This document shows positions 20,865 through 63,232 of a DNA stretch of 64,000 nt, piece after piece. The DNA lies in the NCBI GenBank assembly GCA_035048485.1, contig CM068587.1, positions 34,395,001-34,459,000 on the forward strand, read 5' to 3'. The position numbers were made by a program, and so were the translations under genes. Position 1 is the first letter of the stretch, and the number at the start of each line of letters is the position of its first letter. This stretch comes from Pteria penguin (Eukaryota > Mollusca > Bivalvia > Pterioida > Pteriidae). Below the pieces are notes generated by a model, which saw only the letters and a program-made list of their open reading frames with translations, did no database searches and was not told the DNA's origin.

Positions 20865-21095
20865 TATTTGATTGTTTGTCTGTCTGTTGTCAACTTAAAC
20901 CTTCGCCATGACTTATAAACCATGACACTTTACAGATAGAAACTTCATATTTAGCATGCATACTCAACTAATAAAGCCCTATCAAATGACACCAAGGTCA
21001 ATGGCATTCTGACCTGTGACCTTGAGGCTAAAAATAGCTTTTTCCGAATTTGTTGCCGCCAGTGGCATTGCGTTTCACAAACACATCTTGTTTAT
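20865..21095 (+). repeat. Second copy of the 5799 dispersed repeat
   Basis: It shares GTCTGTCTGTTGTCAAC, ATACTCAACTAATAAAGCCC, ATGACACCAAGGTCAATGGC and GCGTTTCACAAACACA with 5860-6070, in the same order and spacing. The 5' hairpin is missing. Confidence 0.75.
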
Positions 21096-21274
21096 CATGG
21101 AACATGTGTAAAATGATTTTTAAGCCGTAGTAATCAAAATTATGCTGCAAATTTCATACAAGGTTGCACTTGTCAATAATTCCATGATATGAACTGTGCT
21201 GCCTATATATGGTCGCAGGTGCTGAGAATGTGTAATATGACTTTATGTGAGGAATGTTGAGTATTGTTGGTCAG

Positions 21275-21345
21275 AATTGAGAATATCTGTTGGTAGAGCA
21301 CTGTGATTAAATAGAAGGTTGCGAGTTCGGGTTCTAGCTTTCTCC
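21275..21345 (+). mobile_element. tRNA-like SINE head
   Basis: It has an A-box-like CTGTTGGTAGAGCACTG and a B-box-like GTTGCGAGTTCGGGTTCTAG with tRNA spacing, but no foldable acceptor stem. The downstream sequence does not match SINE families A or B. Most likely a third tRNA-derived SINE. Confidence 0.45.
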
Positions 21346-22017
21346 CAGTCCCTTTTCTTTCACACGGTACATGTGTTAATACCGGAGCAAACATCTCCGA
21401 AAAATAATAGATAAAATATAAATTTGAAAATTGTCTGGATTGTCGACTTTGGACATGAAAGTGTTATATATTGAATTTCATAAAATAAAGTAATGTTGGG
21501 AATGTTTTGCGGGAAAATGCCGAAACCCCCCCCCCCCCCCTTTTAGAAATTTCTATATCCGCCCATGCAATAACACTATCATTTGCACCTGACACGTCTT
21601 GTAATTTCTGAATAAATCCCTCTGTGTCTAATTTTCGCCCGGATAACTTGAATACGATGACATTTTCCCCCAAAACACGCAAAGCAGTCTATATTTTATG
21701 CCTTCTGACTAGTTACTACTTTCAGTAGTTGGCAGAGATTAAAGGGAGTACAAGGACCGTAATTCTGCTTTGGAGATAGGTCTTTTTCCGCTTCTTTCGA
21801 ATGTGGTGTAAAAAAATAATTCTTCAATAAATGTAGACCACTTACATGTATATATTGTCCGCAGTTACAATCTTATCTGTAAGTGATTTTGAATATACTA
21901 TTAAAGTTATATCTAAAACAGCGATCTCATTGGAAAAAAAGGCCTTAAAACACACAATGTAGTATACTGCAATACATTACAAATGGGACATTAAATTGAT
22001 AGAATCAGTTGCCCAAC

Positions 22018-22020
<3 letters not shown>

Positions 22021-22057
<37 letters not shown>

Positions 22058-22063
22058 TGGGGA
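22021..22063. repeat. (GA)n and G run
   Basis: A (GA)n dinucleotide run of about 30 bases is followed directly by GGGGGGGTGGGGAGG. Confidence 0.95.
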
Positions 22064-22789
22064 GGTTGCAAAAATATATTAAGAATAATTATCACGACAC
22101 TAGCAGTGTCAGTAATTCGATACTTGATATTCATACATGTATACAGCATACGTTCGTATTTTTCACGTAAGCAAAAGCTTTACACACTTGTATTGCCATG
22201 TCATTGTTGGGAATAATTTCAGGGGACTGGGGGTCTTACATGTATATGATTTGTGTGAATAGTGTCGGACGGGTACATTGTGGAATTCTTGTAGAAATAT
22301 TAATATTAGAAACATTATTACTTGTGATGTTGTATATTATGTATATTTCAAAATGGGAAATAGATATTTTCAGTAATGACAGATTTATATCTGCAGTGGT
22401 TTGTTTTATGTTTGCTAGATCTCGAAACGGCAATCATTTTAGTTTTTATTGAAGAAAAAAGTTTTATGATGTCAGGTGTCCAAAAACTTGCAAGTTTGTC
22501 GTAAAACGGGCTCTCAGAGGATAACATGTTTGTTGTTTTGTTGTTTTACTCACACCAAGATTATTTTATTGATCTGGTGACGACATCTGTTTATATAATT
22601 CACACAAATTAAGACCTGTTGCAACGAACTTACCCAAAACGCCAACGATTTCCGTGACACATGGTCTGAAAATTCTCTGTTTCATCCGGAGGACAGTAAC
22701 TTAGTTCAGCTGCTAAGCTCAGATAATACAAAATAATTATGTAGTACTGGAAAATATATTAAACATGCTTTAAATATAAGACAAACTGT

Positions 22790-22943
22790 GTAACTCTCTT
22801 TTAGTATGTATATGATTTGTATTAGTGTGAAATATTCATATACTTGACCATGTTGTATGTTATTTATGTGAATCTCGTTTGTATGAGCAGAATTAAATGT
22901 ACTTTTGAAAAATAAACTATAATAATCTATACTATTAACTCAT
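22790..22943 (+). mobile_element. 5'-truncated LINE 3' end
   Basis: It ends AAAATAAACTATAATAATCTATACTATT, close to the AATAAACTATACTATACTATT terminus of the LINE at 10500-15775. Upstream are about 130 bases of T-rich 3'-UTR-like sequence with no ORF. Likely a short 5'-truncated copy of a related LINE. Confidence 0.5.
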
Positions 22944-22954
22944 TACAATCGTGG

Positions 22955-23022
22955 AACTCGAACCTGGCATCCCTGAGGCACGAGCCGAGCTCGCCTCCTA
23001 CTAGGCTTCGATGCTTCCAAAA
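22955..23022 (-). mobile_element. tRNA-like SINE head, minus strand
   Basis: On the minus strand there is CCTAGTAGGAGGCGAGC (A-box region) and AGGTTCGAGTTCC (strong B box) with tRNA-like spacing. No stable acceptor stem was found, so it is more likely a SINE head or tRNA pseudogene than a working tRNA. Confidence 0.45.
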
Positions 23023-23719
23023 AAGAATGATGTTATTGACAAAAACCTAATTTTTATTGTTTGTCCCTGCTATAGCGAAATTAGACAAAATTTTTTTCTT
23101 TCAAAATACACGTATTATTACAGTTTGTCAAATATTAATCAACTGCTTGACAATTTAACTGAACATGTCATCAACTTATAAGCAACTTAGACTTGCTTAT
23201 TCTTTTGATATTGCTTTAAAATGCAGATCTTTCATGTTTAATATAACTCAATAAGACACGAGATTCGGGAGTAATGATTTAGTTCTCGGGAATTCTCCTG
23301 ATCTGTACATGTTAATTTACTTGTATCATCGGTATAAGCTTGTTCACTGTTTGATACCAAATAAGATTTAAATCAATACAATTCAGCTCAGTAACAATGA
23401 TAAATTTCAACAGGTTAAAGATATCCTTAAATAAGAAAGCAATTGAATCTAAACAACATGTGCAACTGGAGGTGACAGTTCTACTTGGCTTCAAGTGCCT
23501 TCTACTGCCATATCGCTAAACGTGATAAATTCTTCCAAGTGAAGAGAATCTGTTAACAGCATGTAAATTTATCATGAGTATTGAAATCGGGTCTTTGATG
23601 TCATTAGGTGATCTATCAATGTTTTATTGTTGAAAGTATGTCAGGGAGCAGTGATGATAAAGGGAGAAATATTACATAAGCAAATCTACCCTTAGACGGT
23701 TCTTCGAAATGTTATTTTT

Positions 23720-24169
23720 TAAATTTATTATTCGAAAGAATACATACATGTATATGTATCAAAATCAGTATTGTATCTTTTATCAGTGTCTTTACATCTG
23801 ATATATTCTTTGAAACTTTATTATCTAATATTATCTTACATACACTTTTTAATGATAAATAAGAATTGAAAAGTATTGTCCTGTCAACTGAAGTAGAAAG
23901 TAGATTCTCTATGTGGTATGAATGGCGAACAACAACATCAATTATTGCGAAGGTTTGACATACTTTTGAGTTCATTATAAATTTTATTGCGACGTATTGT
24001 TATTAGATGTATTGAATAATAATTACATTACATTTCCATCCCGTGCCTAACCCGTATTGGTCACGTGATTTGGTGTTAACCAATGATTTTTATATGAAAT
24101 TTTCCTCAAATGTATAAAATAGCTTCAGGATAACATACTATAGTTCTGTCTTCAGTCTATACTAACAAG
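23720..24169 (+). promoter_or_regulatory. Promoter of CAP-EGF-MAM copy 1
   Basis: CACGTG E-box at 24062-24067, CCAAT at 24080-24084 and TATAAAA at 24113-24119 stand 18 and 33 bases apart (start to start), with the ATG 57 bases past the TATA box. Copy 2 has the same three elements at almost the same spacing. Weaker similarity between the two copies runs upstream to about 23720 (for example GTATTGTCC...AACTGAAGTAGAAAGTA against GTATTTTG...AACTGAAGTGAAAAGTA). Function is inferred from motifs and conservation only. Confidence 0.65.
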
Positions 24170-38140
<13,971 letters not shown>

Positions 38141-41100
38141 GAAATGTTCTAATGTATACATCGCTTCACTTATTTTCGTAAGTGCATTAAATACTATTTA
38201 AATATAATATTTAACTTTATAACCGGTCTATCTCACACATGATATTAAATATTATGATAACTTGAAAAAAAAAGTTAAGGAGAGATGGAATCAAATTGAT
38301 TAGTGAATTCAGTTCACAATTGACATTATTGTTTTGTCTGTTTAGATGTGTGTTTGAGTCCATTGGCTGAACAGTATACACCTAATCAGAACATAAGAAA
38401 ATGTATTTACTTGCTGGATTTAAGTGAATAACATAAGAAAATGAAGTTACTGCATTATATATTGAGGCCTTACATGTTATTTGTTTCTCTAATGATTTAG
38501 TTGAAAGTGAACAAGAATATCGTATAATCAAGCTCATTAAAATAAGTGTACAAGAATTCTTCAACCTTATAATAAAACTGTTATAGGCTCTTGAATAACT
38601 AAATACGATGTGATATCAACTGGACTTAATATTATTGGCCGAGGCGTAGCTTAAGTGATTAATAGAAATAGCAATCATATTATGGCATCGTTTGTTAACG
38701 CACAATATGTAAGCCGTAATAAGATGCAGCGGTGTTAATGAAAGAATATCTGATCCTGCTTGTAAACCGAGCGTTTTATAGTTTATCCTGTACATGTGTG
38801 AAAAACTTTCATTGTAATGAAATCTTTAATAGTGATAGAGTTCATCTGTATATTGTTTCTTTTCAGACCATTCAGAAACAGAAAAGCTAACTTGCTGTAA
38901 AGAAAGAGACATGAATTGAGAAATATCATTATTAAAATGTCCATAATAATATATGTTGTATATGAATGTTTTTATTTTTATGGTGTTTTGAATGAATACA
39001 AAGTAATGGATGATACACGTTTATAACGTTGACTCTAACACCTACGTACCACGGTGGATATTGATAAAGTCCTGGGAATCGGACCAGATTTCTGAGAAGA
39101 GTAACTGCCTTTTTCTTTTGTGGTTTTTAACTTTCCATTTCTTCGACAGATTCCTGACAGATAAGACTTACTCAGAAAACGAAGGGATTCCTAATCTCTT
39201 AACTTATATTTTCCCTTACAATTAGTACTCAAATTGTAACAGTAATTGCCTGATGCAATATAAAGAAATGTAGACCCAAGCGAAGCAGTGAAGTATCATT
39301 CATATACAATGCTCCGCCTTAATATTAGCGTAATATTATGTATCTTTAGAGTACTAGATTATATGGAGCTGCGTTATTTGGTAGCGTGCCTTGCTCCAAT
39401 TTCAGATCGAGCTCAAGGGATTAACTGTCCGTGTTCTGAATAAAGCAGTGAAAACCAAGACCCAGTATCACGGTGTCACGATAGATATTTATACGTAAAA
39501 GATGTTCACTGCTTTGTGGGAGTCTGTGCATATGTCGCCAGTATATAAGAATAATCATCGTAGAGTGACGTAAAGAAAAACCATACAAACATATCCATGT
39601 TATCCATGTTATGAGTGTCCCTTGAATGAGACAGTAAATCAAAAATGTCGGAGCACATATATATATACGTGTATAATTCAATGATAGAAAGTAATACACC
39701 AAGCAAATTCTCTATGAAGGTGAAATAAACTTATAAATTGCTACAGAAATATACTATTCGAAAATAAAAATCGTCATTTAAATATAGAATATCTATTACA
39801 TGATTTTATTCTAAATGTCACATGATAAATAGTAGAACATACATACGTGATGATTTTGTGCCCAATATCAAAGGCCATATCACAGTAAGTAAAACTTCTG
39901 AAAAGGAGTTTTATGTCTACCTTTTGATTATATCTGGTTTAAAAAGTAACGAAAACATTATAGTATAATGAAAGTGTTTTAAGCAAGTATCACATAAAGT
40001 CATGCAGATAAAGTGATAAGTACACGGTTATTTAACTATTTGTGTGACGTCAGGAAAGACAGATAAAGCAAACAATGAGCCGTACATAACATAACATGAA
40101 GTACATTTATGATAGTGACGTTTGAGGAAGAATATTAAGTTTACAAATCGATTATTTCGCCATATTAACACGTATCCACATCATTCCAGAAAAGTAATTA
40201 ATATTCAGTGTCATAATGTCAAAATGAAAAGCTAGAATCAGGGATGGAAGTCTTTCTTCCGGAGATTCATACTGATAAGCTTCACTACCCATTACTACAT
40301 TCTCTTACTTCATTCTTATTTCTATCAGGGGTGGTCAGGAAAGAGCAGAGAAAATGGACGAAGGAGAAGCAGTCGAGATGGGAACACATTTACAAATAAA
40401 GAGGAGAGTTATAACAAGAACCTTTCCTCCTGTCTGCCAATCATTCTTCATTTAGGTTTCTGCATTTGGGAAAAATTAAATATTCCTTTTCTTACAAAAA
40501 GGGTAATAAAATGAATAGATAAATGAATAAATATAAAGACATAAATGAATGTCCCTTTTACACAAAAACCAGGATACTGTATATGATAAAGCATGTTTTG
40601 AAATTGCATTTTGAAGGTTTTCCTAGACAATGTGAGAAGATATAAGAAAACACGTCGGAGACTTGTTCAAAATTATATAAGTATAATTTAGTTAAAAATA
40701 TGACAGAATAATCTTTTTTTATGTGAAACAAATGTTAACTTGAATTCTCTGTAAAATCAAATAAACTTTCGTAAACGTTCCAGATTAGCTATGTTAACTG
40801 CCATTGGAATAGTACTTTTCTTGAAAATTTGACTTGTGCGTGGGATACTTAATAACAAACAATTTTTATTTATTGTTTAGTAGATCAATAGTAAATTTCT
40901 TAAATAGATATGCGTATTTTTGTTTTCGTCTGATAAGACTATAGACCATTGACAATTTGAAGGTATAAAAATATAGCTCTATGGATGTAATATTAACCGC
41001 TATAATTAAATGATGTATAAAACCAACTTAGTAGTCTCAAAATCATTAAGGAGAAAGAAAATCGAAATCAATAAAAAGAGAGGCAAAGAGAAGTGAACAA

Positions 41101-41250
41101 CATCTACTTAGAAACATCCTAAATTCTAAAACAAAAATATACACGATAAATAGGCTAAAGGGAGCGCAGATTTTGTAATGTCTTTTTTAAGATACCACTG
41201 AGAGCGCATCTTCTGCTTCATACCTCAATATATTCCTATCAATTAGTGAT
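38141..41250. other. 3' flank of copy 1 and intergenic DNA
   Basis: No gene was found. Possible polyadenylation signals for copy 1 include AATAAA at about 38572. A sequence at 39370-39490 (GAAAACCAAGACCCAGTATCACGGTG) faintly resembles SINE family B. The rest is AT-rich and featureless to my reading. Confidence 0.4.
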
Positions 41251-41254
41251 AATG

Positions 41255-41960
41255 GTTTGATATTTACCTCTCTTTATGACAAACGTGGTGATTTCCATTT
41301 CATTATTACCAACTTCCCTTTCCTGAGTAGCAATATATTTTCCGCTCCAACATATGACGTCTTCATTTCAAAGAAAAAAGAGGAGTTACTGGCTCGGTTA
41401 TGTGGCAGAAGTCACCATGGAGCTATACAATATGATTGTTGTTATGATGTTGGTTTACATCAAGACTTATACCGTATGCCAGAAATACCAAGATTTCGTC
41501 TGAGAGCGAGGCTTCTTCACAAGGATATAATTTATAATAAAAAACCTTTGAAATTGTCACTGGAAAGTTATGTGAAATTGTCACTTGAAATTTCTATGAA
41601 ATTTTCACTGGAAGTTCTTTGATCGATATAGGGGTCTGGTGCCCTTCAAAGAATGTTAACCAAAGTTTTGGGATCTAATAATACAAACTGAACTTTTTAA
41701 ATTTTTGACTATACTTGATTTGATATAATATGTATACATAAAGACGTTTGTTGACATGCATTTCGGATACCAGAATTTCAGTTCAACAGTATTTCATATC
41801 TTGAATGAGATGGTTTGATTTAGTTTCCTTGTATCCGTCATGTTCCCATGTGTATATATACTTATATATGTATTTACTTGCTGAATGTGGAGAGTAGTTT
41901 CAGGACTTTAGCGATGGGTGTTGCATGCAACAGGGAACGCATACTCCTACCATTTGTCTG
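41255..41960 (+). mobile_element. Retroelement fragment related to 33780 and 51490
   Basis: The frame from 41263 reads SLYDKRGDFHFIITNFPFLS then SNIF-APTYDVFIS. This matches the minus-strand frame at 52117-51960 residue for residue over much of its length. Homology then stops at about 41370 after a break. A weak match to the 3' region (GATGGGTGTTGCATGCAACAGG) is at 41915. Inactive. Confidence 0.65.
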
Positions 41961-42820
41961 AATATGACATATACACGATATGGTAGTTTTATTTCATGGA
42001 TATTGGGATGTGGTTAACCCTTCGGTACTTTTTCGTTGTTTACATGTTATTATTATATTCATCTTAATATTCTATTCAAATAATTACCTTTGTTTTTTAT
42101 TGTACTTTGAGAAGATATGCTTTATAAGGAAACTGTCACAATTAAATAGTTTTCGATCAATTCGTATTGTGCATATGAATAACTGAGACTGGCTCATAGC
42201 TTGTTCATATATGGCTCGGAAAATGGAGCTAAGACCTATGAAGTAACATCTAACCTTTGGCAGATAACACAATAATAATACCAATAACATAATCTGTGTA
42301 TGAAAGGGAAAATACAAAAAGGTATAATAATATTTATTGTTTGTTCCCTTTGCAATAGTTTTGAAAATGATGTCAAATACTCTTCCATTAAAGACAGATC
42401 GTAAACAGCTATTTACTTCCAAATGAGATTATTTCATAAACGCTGAGATGATCCAGACCGATGACTTGTTATGAGTTATACTCCTCGAGATTTTTCTTCA
42501 ATAAGTAAAATCTTATTTTTTAATATCTTGTTTTACCATTATTATTATCTTGAATGCGAAAATAATAAAATAGATATCACCTATATATGCTTCTTCATTG
42601 AATTCGAATGTGAATTTCAAAATATTCATAATAGTGTTTGTAAATTATTTACTGAAATTTTGTATTATGGTTTAGGATAAAACCAAAGTCATAGCCTGCA
42701 TTCGGAATTTCTCTCACTCCTACTGTCAAAAGAATGCTGCAATATGTAAAATTCAAAGCGGATACGTACTGTGAAGATCTCATTGAGGGTCGACATTTGG
42801 TGACTTCACGAGAAACGGGA

Positions 42821-42822
42821 AA

Positions 42823-42911
<89 letters not shown>

Positions 42912-42915
42912 TTAG
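42821..42915. repeat. (ATT)n microsatellite
   Basis: About 30 ATT units with one ATTAGT interruption. It is intergenic. Confidence 0.97.
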
Positions 42916-45336
42916 CCCCTGTCATGCCATATTGCCAGGAGTTGGAGTTACGTGTTACTAAAATCGACAGTTTGCTAGTTACAAGAAAACTTTATGAATT
43001 GTTTATGATTTCTAATGATGGGGACATTAATTAGACTCCTGTTCGAATTTCTTCAACTGTGCTGATTCACCTCAACATTCCTTCATTTCTCTTCCAAAGT
43101 GATACGCCAGTAGTACGGTGATCTTTTTGAATCGAGTTTTAACAACATCTGACCGATCTATGTACGGCACTTTCCAAAAATCAGCAACGAAGACTTTTTA
43201 CGAGTTTAGTCGAGTTTTGACGAAGTGCACGACTTTATCATGAGTTATCATAAGCGTACTACGGGTATTATATGAATGAAGGGGACATGTTGCGATTAAG
43301 ATATGATTAGGAAGACATGTTTGAGTTTTTGGCGACGCCTCGGTGACACGTACCTGACATATGTCTGACACAAAAACATGCACGACAGTTTTAAAACCTT
43401 TTAAAATTCTCGCTGCTTTCTGACGAATAATGGCGATATGGAGATACATCTTTACGACATAATAAGATAGCTGTTTAATTCCTGGGGAGATGTAGTGGGC
43501 CATAACTCTTGAGAGTGTGATAGGGTTTTGATAGGTTTAAATTCTCGTCGCTGTTTGCCGTGATAACTATATATATATACAACATGAAAAGACATCACTT
43601 TTTTTAGCTCTGAACCGCAAATGTACAGTGATAACGAATTGTAACTATTCACATCTCAAGGTACATACTCGTGCTACTTTAATGGTGCTTTATTTACAAC
43701 AAATCTGCACACTCAACTTACCCTCTGCCCTCCTCACACACGCACGCAGTTATTTTTTGCTTATGCATGTTTTGGAATTCCACTGTTTCGGCCTTGAGTA
43801 TCACTGAAGGTAAATGCGCATATATCTTTCCATATTTGTTATTACCATTGGGTCATTTCCCCTGCTGGTGGCAACAACAAAAACAACAACAATAGCAACA
43901 AAAAAGAAAGAAGTAAATAAAGAAAGAAATAGGAATAAAAAATGTAACGATTAGCGGAATGACTATGTCATAACACAATGCCCACCCCATCCCATCCTCA
44001 AAAACATTCAAAATTTAAAAAACGAATAAAGATAAATAAATAAATAAAACTAACCCCCCCCCCAAACCCCAAGAAATAATCAAAAGAAACATAAAGAATT
44101 TCATACTGAATATACTAGATATTCACAATTTCATAAACACAACCAATATACTTCATTGAGTACATGCATCATTTAGCTTCATACATTTGCGGTCTGGACA
44201 AATTGTGTAGTGTATTTTACAAGTTACAAAACTACGACAATGATGACCAGCGAGCACACGAGATATTTATTTGATGAAGGTTATACATCGAATGTTACAT
44301 CTATGATGTATGAAAATATAAGAATTATTTTCTTAATAAAGTGATAATAATAATATTATTTTATTTAATAGTCTTTACTCGATTAAGACGTGTGTTTGAA
44401 TACATAACACATCGTAGCCTGTGACGTATACAGATAGAACATGCACAGAAAAATCCCATATCCTTTTGATAGTGTGATTTTTCTGTAGGATTTGTCGAAT
44501 AACAATGTTACTAATTAATTGTTTCATTAAGCATACCTATACTTTCTTGAATAACATTTAAATAGTAAGTTTAATTAGTCTTACAATTAATCACCAAAAA
44601 TCACCTTACACATGTTGTCTAGATAATATAGTGGGTTTACGTTATAGTGCACCACACGCCTGAAGTCCTGAAATATCATCCTGGCGCTGTGCTAGGTGAG
44701 CAAGACAATACATGGTCAATATCAGACAACGCATTTCTCTCGCGTAATTGCTGTGCTCTGAGAACAGCTCATGATAGCGTTGACACACTCGCTTGGAAAA
44801 TTGGCTAGTGTTTCGATTAAGAAAAATATAATAAATTAGAAAGAGTAAACCCTTCTCATTAGCTGTATCCATCTGACAAAAAAGGCGAGTAATAACAAAG
44901 TTACGCAAGTAACACGATTTTTTGAAAATCTTAAATTTTTCATTAAAAATGGTTTAAAGTGCAAAAACACATTTTCATGCTGAAATTGATATTTTAACTA
45001 GTTTCAAAAATATTTGGGCGATGCTACGACTTAAAATTAAAAAGTTAAAAAAAAAAAAATACAGACGTAATTATTTAAACAAAGATCAAATAGCATTATA
45101 ACCAAATACATATATGAATTTTATTTTATTTTATTTCCAAAAACAAACTGCAAAACATCTTTAAAATATTAGAAAGAAGAATTTTAGAGTGTAATTTCAA
45201 TAATAAATTTATTACGTGAGATAATCTAAGGCTAAACATTGTTAGGTAAATTTCTTGAAACTCCCATTTTTTCAATTTTTCATTGTAAACCTGTCAATCT
45301 TGTTTTAAAGTCAGCAAAAGCGAGAAAATGGCTGTG
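42916..45336. other. Intergenic DNA without recognisable gene
   Basis: No domain-bearing frame is seen on either strand. There are A-rich patches at 43876-44085. The rest is AT-rich, unassigned sequence. Confidence 0.4.
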
Positions 45337-45349
45337 ATTAAGCCGTTTC

Positions 45350-45535
45350 TGCCACCCCCCCCCCAAAAAAAAAAAACAAAAAAAAAAAAAAAAAAACAAA
45401 CAAAAAAAAAAAAAACAACCAAACCAAACAAAACAAAAACAAAATAAAAAAAAAAACACAATAAAGAAAAACCAATAATAATAATAATAATAATAACAAT
45501 AATAATAATATTAATAATAACAATAATATTAAATT
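45350..45535. repeat. Low-complexity A-rich / (AAT)n tract
   Basis: A run of C then long A runs broken by C (45353-45470) is followed by (AAT)n at 45474-45530. The minus-strand open frame of Leu/Phe is an artefact. Confidence 0.95.
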
Positions 45536-45949
45536 TTTTTTATGATTTATATTTCTATTAAACATTTTGATACTGAGAAGTGAAACATACTATTATAGAG
45601 GTTACTAGAGTTTCCTTCGGAAAGTTGTTGATTTAAGTATACTTTGTACAGATGTCAAAAGGCTTTTGGAAAGATTGAATATAGAATGAAGAATGTCTAA
45701 ATTAAAATCACAAGGATGTAGATAGAAAGAATTTGTCAATAAATTGTAAGAGATGGGTTACCCTTATAAAAATATCTTTTAAAGCTTTATTAACATAAAT
45801 TCAAATTTTACCTTTAAGATGAAGTCAATGGCTTATGCATATGTGGGAAAATTGTGAAAATGTCATAGCTAGATGATGAAAGTATAAAATCACATCTGTT
45901 GCCAAGGGACTGATCTTCAATAAGCCTTATTAAAGTTCACAGTCTAAAG

Positions 45950-46410
45950 AATTTCTATGTACAAATACAATTTTGTATCTGTTGTCAGCATCTTTACGTA
46001 TTATACAGTCTTTGATGCTTTATAGCTTAACCCAATCTTACGCACACCTTGCCTTAATGAAAAAGACACATTTCTATACATGAAAAGTATTTTGTAATAC
46101 TTCTTTTTGCAAACTGAAGTGAAAAGTACACTTTCTATTTCGTATATTGGGCGTCTATGATGAAATATCAATTGTCGCCTTAGAAGGGATGAACATGCTT
46201 ATTGACTTTTATGCAACTGATTGTGAGAAACTGTTATTAGTTTTATTACAAAATGATTAATACTTTAGGATTAATTTCCGTCACGTAGCTTTACAAGCTC
46301 ATCACGTGGTTAATGTGCTATCCAATGACATTTATATTAGATTTTACTCAATTTTATAAAATGCATCAGCACAACCTGTGTCAGTCTGACATCCGAACTG
46401 CATTAACAAG
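45950..46410 (+). promoter_or_regulatory. Promoter of CAP-EGF-MAM copy 2
   Basis: CACGTG at 46303-46308, CCAAT at 46322-46326 and TATAAAA at 46355-46361 are spaced 19 and 33 bases apart, against 18 and 33 in copy 1. The ATG is 56 bases past the TATA box, and ATTAACAAGATG resembles ACTAACAAGATG in copy 1. Similarity with copy 1 continues upstream in patches to about 45950. Confidence 0.65.
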
Positions 46411-61607
<15,197 letters not shown>

Positions 61608-61873
61608 GTAAGTAACACGATAACAATAGAATCACCTTGGTCACCTTGCAAATTATTCTCAAAGAAACTTAAGACTAGCTCTTATACTTACACAAAAAAG
61701 TACACTTCAGTGTTAACTTAAGACCTATTCATTAAACACGTCGTAATTCTAAAAAAAAGGCTTACGTGTAAGAACAGAAATCGATTGTTTGTTTTATACC
61801 TATCCAACTTATCCGCTACCACCATTTCCATCACAAGATGTAAATCGGTTTACATGTATCTACATTCGTCTAA

Positions 61874-61954
<81 letters not shown>

Positions 61955-63110
61955 CTATTATATTTTACATATATTTTAAGTACAAAATCATTACTGTTTT
62001 TCTTTATACTACATATGAGGGTCATTCAAAAATCAAAGTATAATGTGTTGATTTGTTACAATTAACATTGTATACTGTTTATATGCAACATTAATTAACA
62101 ACGATTCACGATCGATTAGAGTGCGCTACTATATACTAGATAGAAAGATATATATATATATATATATTTTTAAAATTAAGTTTTACAGTTTAATTATGTA
62201 AGTACAAAATTAACATTACACGTAAAACTTTGATAAAGTATATAATTTCAGAAAAACCAAAGGGTGTGAATATAAGAAACTACATTATATATTTCGCATT
62301 TAAGTTTAATATATTTGCGTATTTAATTTTAGTAAATCGTTGATATCATTAAATTACATGAATTTGACATAAGATCTAATTATAATTTATTCATTTATTT
62401 ATTTCTGTACTATTATAATGTATCTAATTTACATGATATTTTGCAAAAAGGCTTTTAAGAAAGCTTTAGGGAATCCCACAACATTTTATTTTAGGAAATA
62501 TCTGATCACATAGCTGTACTTGAAGCTCATATACTGCTATCTAACTCTCGTCGTCGATATATATAAGTAGTGTATTTGTATTCGGACACGACATTCCTTT
62601 CTCTTCTGATATTTTAATTGTTAATTGTTTTGAATACATTTCAATGCAGCATCCCCTTACCCTTTTCCTTTTTGTTATGAGCGATACCTTGTTTTAAGTA
62701 TAGAAAATTAGACTTAAAATGGTTTTGTCTTGAAATTACGACCAATTTCACACTTAAGTATAAGTGTCAGATTTATTTTTGAATAGCTCCTGACTTCTTA
62801 CGTTAGACTTAAATGTAAGAGATAGTCTTATTTGTGAATAGTATGCCTACAAACGTCCCATTATGAGATACGTGACACTTTTAATCTAAGCATAATGAAG
62901 ATGGGTGCCCGGAAACCGTTTAACCACAGCAAATGTGTGACGTTTGTTAATTTAATTGACCGTCCTAAGTCAATATTGTAACTCCAGTACAATTGAATAT
63001 TTTGGTGATGTCGTTTTCTGTGTTTGTTTTACTATTTTCATGATTTATGTGCATGTCCTTGGTGATTTGTGTCATACAACTTTGGTCAGCTGTTTGTTTT
63101 CTCTTTTATG
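61608..63110. other. Sequence after exon 13 of copy 2, no exon found
   Basis: I looked for counterparts of copy-1 exons 14-17 (second MAM) on the + strand and found none. It holds (GA)n at 61877-61951, (TA)n near 62150-62167 and AT-rich DNA. It is either an intron that continues past the window or downstream flank. Confidence 0.5.
61877..61951. repeat. (GA)n microsatellite
   Basis: About 75 bases of GA dinucleotide. The Arg-Glu open frame over it is an artefact. Confidence 0.97.
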
Positions 63111-63114
63111 AGTA

Positions 63115-63232
63115 GAAAAATCCCTTCATTGCCAATGACGTATTCATATCTCAGTAAATACGTTATGCCAAGGTATGATGAAATTGAAATGACTTTGTCC
63201 TGTCTTGACTGAAACGTATTCCAATCATTTGA
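63115..63232 (+). mobile_element. Short retroelement fragment
   Basis: AATGACGTATTCATATCTCAGTAAATACGTTATGCC and the following TGACTTTGTCCTG parallel 33960-34025 (GGCGTATTCATATCTCAGTT, then TGACTTTGTTCTG). CTGAAACGTATTCCAATCATT parallels 34160-34180. It is a rearranged remnant. Confidence 0.55.

Noticed and set aside
22198..22452. 84-codon hydrophobic open frame
   Set aside because: No recognisable domain, no splice context and no promoter. The AT-rich sequence makes such frames common by chance.
22955..23022. Possible minus-strand tRNA gene
   Set aside because: The B box is strong, but I could not pair a 7-bp acceptor stem or find a clear anticodon loop.
39370..39490. Faint SINE family B copy
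   Set aside because: Only a short stretch (AAACCAAGACCCAGTATCACGG) resembles the family, too little to annotate firmly.
43198..43503. 101-codon minus-strand frame
   Set aside because: No domain is recognised. The region looks like degraded intergenic DNA, possibly an unidentified repeat.
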